Source: Methylobacterium sp. (GTDB lineage: Bacteria > Pseudomonadota > Alphaproteobacteria > Rhizobiales > Beijerinckiaceae). Taken from it: DNA of 8,278 nt. The notes below the pieces were generated by a model. The model did no database searches, was not told the DNA's origin, and worked only from the letters and a program-made list of their open reading frames with translations. The position numbers were made by a program, and so were the translations under genes. Where the stretch lies: positions 1 to 8,278 of the forward strand of contig JAJKJG010000233.1 in the NCBI GenBank assembly GCA_021154065.1, read 5' to 3'. Positions 6,073-8,278 of this stretch are shown in pieces. The first letter of the stretch is position 1. The number at the start of each line of letters is the position of its first letter.

Positions 6073-7037
6073 TGCCCCACATCCTCGTGGCGGGGGAGCT
6101 CCATCCGAGCGGCATCGAGCTTCTGCGTGAACGTTCCGATGTGACGTTCGACTACGTCAGGGAGGTTTCCGAACCGAGCTATGCGCCGCTGATCGATGCG
6201 GCCGACGGCCTCGTCATCCGGACGCAGCCCCTTTCGGCCGAGACCGTCAAGCGTGCCGCCCGGCTCCGCATCGTCTCGCGGCACGGCGTGGGGTACGACT
6301 CGGTCGACCTGCCGTCGCTCGATGAGCGCGGGATCGCGTTGGCCGTTGTCGGGGACGTGAACTCGGTGTCCGTCGCCGAACAGGCGATGATGCTGCTTCT
6401 CGCCGCCGCCAAGCGCGTGATCCGGAGCGATCGGGCGGTGCGCGACGGGGACTGGGGCTGGCGCAACCGGCTGGAGTCGATCGAGCTGTGGCGGAAACGG
6501 CTGCTCATCGTCGGCTTCGGCCGGAGCGGCCGGCATCTCGCCCGTATGGCGACCGGCTTCGGCATGGATGTCCGCGCGTTCGATCCGTTCCTGGCAGACC
6601 GCGGATGGCCCGACGAATCGGTGTCCCCGGTGGCGAGCCTGCCCGAGGGCCTGGCCCGGGCCGACTACGTCTCCGTCCATGCGCCGAAGGGCGACAGACC
6701 GGTGATCGGGGCGGCGGAGCTCGCGATGATGAAGCCGACCGCCGTGCTCGTGAACACGGCGCGGGGAGGGGTGGTCGACGAGTCGGCCCTGATCGCCGCG
6801 CTTTCAGGGGAGCGTCTCGCGGCCGCGGGCTTGGACGTCTTCGACGACGAGCCGCCGTCGCCCGGCAACCCTCTCTTCGCGATGGACCGGGTCATCCTCT
6901 CGCCCCACATCGCGGGCCTGACCGCCGAGTGCGCGGAACGCATGGCGGTCGCCTCGGTCCAGAACGTCCTCGACTTTTTCGCCGGCCGCCTCGATCCGGC
7001 TCTCGTGGTGAATGGAGGCCTCGCCGATGGCAGGTGA
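6072..7037 (+). CDS. D-isomer-specific 2-hydroxyacid dehydrogenase (NAD type)
   Basis: This 321-residue enzyme belongs to the D-2-hydroxyacid dehydrogenase family (phosphoglycerate dehydrogenase, glyoxylate/hydroxypyruvate reductase). Family members interconvert a D-2-hydroxy acid and a 2-keto acid. Seen in order are a split catalytic domain, the NAD-binding GFGRSG (148-153) with acidic Asp171 about 18 residues later (favouring NAD over NADP), Arg231 in NTARGG, Glu260 in DVFDDEP and His279 in SPHIAG, the last three forming the catalytic set. There is no C-terminal ACT or regulatory domain, so it is unlikely to be a biosynthetic, serine-regulated SerA. The ATG overlaps the aldolase stop by one base (TGATG), with GGAGG at 6061-6065 as ribosome binding site, so the two are probably translationally coupled. 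The substrate is unknown; tartronate-, glycerate- or hydroxypyruvate-like acids from an aldolase route are guesses. Confidence 0.92.
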   Translation: MPHILVAGELHPSGIELLRERSDVTFDYVREVSEPSYAPLIDAADGLVIRTQPLSAETVKRAARLRIVSRHGVGYDSVDLPSLDERGIALAVVGDVNSVSVAEQAMMLLLAAAKRVIRSDRAVRDGDWGWRNRLESIELWRKRLLIVGFGRSGRHLARMATGFGMDVRAFDPFLADRGWPDESVSPVASLPEGLARADYVSVHAPKGDRPVIGAAELAMMKPTAVLVNTARGGVVDESALIAALSGERLAAAGLDVFDDEPPSPGNPLFAMDRVILSPHIAGLTAECAERMAVASVQNVLDFFAGRLDPALVVNGGLADGR

Positions 7038-8151
7038 CAAGCCGGTCCTGCGGGTCGGCCTGATCGGTACCGGCTTCATGGGAAAGACCCACGTCTTCGG
7101 CTTCGCCTCGGCCCCGCGGGTCTTCGACCTGCCCTACGAGATCGTGCTGCACGCCGTCGCGGACCGTTCCGACGAGCTGGCCGGCGAGGCAGCGCGGGCG
7201 CTCGGCTTCGCCCACGCGACCGGGGACTGGCGCGCTCTCGTCCAGGATCCGGAGATCGACCTCGTCGACATCACGACACCGAACGCCTTTCACAAGGAGA
7301 TGGCGCTCGCCGCCATCGCCGCCGGAAAGCACGTTTACTGCGAAAAGCCGCTGGCGCCTCTCGCTGCCGACGCGAGGGAGATGACCGATGCGGCGGAAGC
7401 CGCAGGCATCAAGACTCAGGTCGGCTTCAACTACCTCTGCAATCCGATGGTCGGCCTGGCGCGGGAAATGATCGAGGCGGGTGAGCTGGGCGAGATCCGG
7501 AGCTACCGCGGCGTTCACGCCGAAGACTACATGGCCGATGCGGCGAGCCCGTTCAGCTTCCGCAATGATCCCGTCGGCGGCGGCGTCCTCGCCGACCTCG
7601 GCAGTCATGCGCTAGCCACGGCGGAGTATCTGCTGGGCCCGATCGAGTCGGTGTTCGGCGACTGCGTCACGGTGATCTCGAGCCGGCCCGACGGGTCGGG
7701 TGGGCGCCGCGCCGTCGAAACCGACGACATCGGCCGCGCCTTCCTCCGCTTTGCGAGCGGTGCGACCGGATCGGTGGAGGCCAGCTGGATCGCCACCGGC
7801 CGCAAAATGCAGCATGATTTCGAGGTCTATGGCAGCCGCGGCGCGCTCTTCTTCAGCCAGGAGCGCTTCAACGAACTGCACTTCTACTGTGCTGCCGACT
7901 CTACCGGACGTCGCGGCTTTCGCCGCATCGAGGCAGGCCCGGATCATCCACCTTACGGTCGGTTCTGCATCGCGCCCGGTCATCAGCTCGGCTTCAACGA
8001 CCTGAAGGCCATCGAAGTCGCGCGCTATCTTGAAGCGATTTCGGGCAAACGGGACGAGCCGTTCAACTTCCGCGCTGGTCTTCGGGTTCAGCGACTCGTC
8101 GAGACGATCCACGCCTCGAGCCGCGTGATAGCCTGGATGCCGACGACCTAA
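7027..8151 (+). CDS. Gfo/Idh/MocA-family oxidoreductase, probable inositol or sugar dehydrogenase
   Basis: Gfo/Idh/MocA enzymes oxidise a ring hydroxyl of sugars or cyclitols with NAD(P). The 374-residue product has an N-terminal Rossmann domain with GLIGTGFMG (11-19), the diagnostic CEKPLA with catalytic Lys107, then the alpha/beta domain with Asp190 and His194 in DLGSH. These correspond to Lys97, Asp172 and His176 of B. subtilis inositol dehydrogenase. It is longer than typical IolG (about 330-345 residues) and, from memory, resembles the group holding the scyllo-inositol/L-glucose dehydrogenase LgdA of Paracoccus. That assignment is tentative. I chose ATG 7027 because GGAGG (7014-7018) lies 8 nt upstream; the ATG at 7012 runs into that same site and has no other. 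It overlaps the preceding gene by 11 nt. It probably makes the inosose consumed by IolE, linking the two divergent operons. Confidence 0.92.
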   Translation: MAGDKPVLRVGLIGTGFMGKTHVFGFASAPRVFDLPYEIVLHAVADRSDELAGEAARALGFAHATGDWRALVQDPEIDLVDITTPNAFHKEMALAAIAAGKHVYCEKPLAPLAADAREMTDAAEAAGIKTQVGFNYLCNPMVGLAREMIEAGELGEIRSYRGVHAEDYMADAASPFSFRNDPVGGGVLADLGSHALATAEYLLGPIESVFGDCVTVISSRPDGSGGRRAVETDDIGRAFLRFASGATGSVEASWIATGRKMQHDFEVYGSRGALFFSQERFNELHFYCAADSTGRRGFRRIEAGPDHPPYGRFCIAPGHQLGFNDLKAIEVARYLEAISGKRDEPFNFRAGLRVQRLVETIHASSRVIAWMPTT

Positions 8152-8278
8152 GCGCTCTACTCCTACAGTTGAGGCCGCCTGAGCCGTCGGGGTAATACCA
8201 ACGGCCTGAATTCCTGACGTGTTGTCGCGCTCGGAGCCTTGTGGCGCCTGACGCGGTTGATCGGCGGTGTGGCCGGTC
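8152..8278. other. Unassigned 3' flank after the rightward operon
   Basis: No gene is supported here. I find no clear GC-stem plus T-run terminator behind the stop at 8151. The stretch GGGGTAATACCAACGGCC (about 8189-8206) followed by AT-richer bases reads unlike the coding DNA and could be the edge of a repeat, a mobile element or a neighbouring gene, but nothing confirms this. Short frames are open on both strands without recognisable protein. Confidence 0.3.

Noticed and set aside
6072..7037. Naming the 2-hydroxyacid dehydrogenase serA.
   Set aside because: It lacks the C-terminal regulatory or ACT domain and sits in a catabolic operon; the family is too broad to name from motifs alone.

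Overview
The window comes from a very GC-rich bacterium with mostly G/C at third codon positions and compact, Shine-Dalgarno-led operons. The gene families (IolD, IolE, a long Gfo/Idh/MocA dehydrogenase, an HpcH/HpaI aldolase) are what one expects of an alphaproteobacterium such as a member of the Rhodobacterales, Rhizobiales or Rhodospirillales. That placement is an inference. No rRNA, tRNA, CRISPR array, transposase, transporter or regulator gene is visible.

Layout. Two transcription units diverge from a control region at about 3518-3801. The leftward unit is iolD (3517-1670), iolE (1665-766), then a classical short-chain dehydrogenase (761 to the left edge, lacking only its last residues). 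Its genes are separated by 4-nt gaps. The rightward unit is an aldehyde dehydrogenase (3802-5238), an HpcH/HpaI-family aldolase (5248-6072), a D-isomer-specific 2-hydroxyacid dehydrogenase (6072-7037) and a Gfo/Idh/MocA oxidoreductase (7027-8151). Its genes are 9 nt apart or overlap by 1 and 11 nt. The last 127 bases hold no gene I can support.

How the genes may work together. The Gfo/Idh/MocA enzyme could oxidise a cyclitol (inositol) to an inosose. IolE dehydrates 2-keto-myo-inositol to the trihydroxycyclohexane-dione, and IolD opens that ring to 5-deoxy-D-glucuronate. The usual next enzymes (IolB isomerase, IolC kinase, IolJ aldolase, IolA/MmsA dehydrogenase) are absent from the window. 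In their place are a pyruvate-type class II aldolase, a non-MmsA aldehyde dehydrogenase, a D-2-hydroxyacid dehydrogenase and an SDR. This set would suit an oxidative, non-phosphorylated lower branch, but that is a hypothesis: the missing iol genes could lie just outside the window.

The divergent control region is the richest non-coding part. It has a good TTGACA box, a TGCAA-N6-TTGCA palindrome over the matching -10 position, and a roughly 200-nt leader with three hairpins. The first hairpin encloses a strong ribosome binding site in front of a 57-codon, arginine-rich GTG-start frame that ends 3-6 nt before the aldehyde dehydrogenase start.
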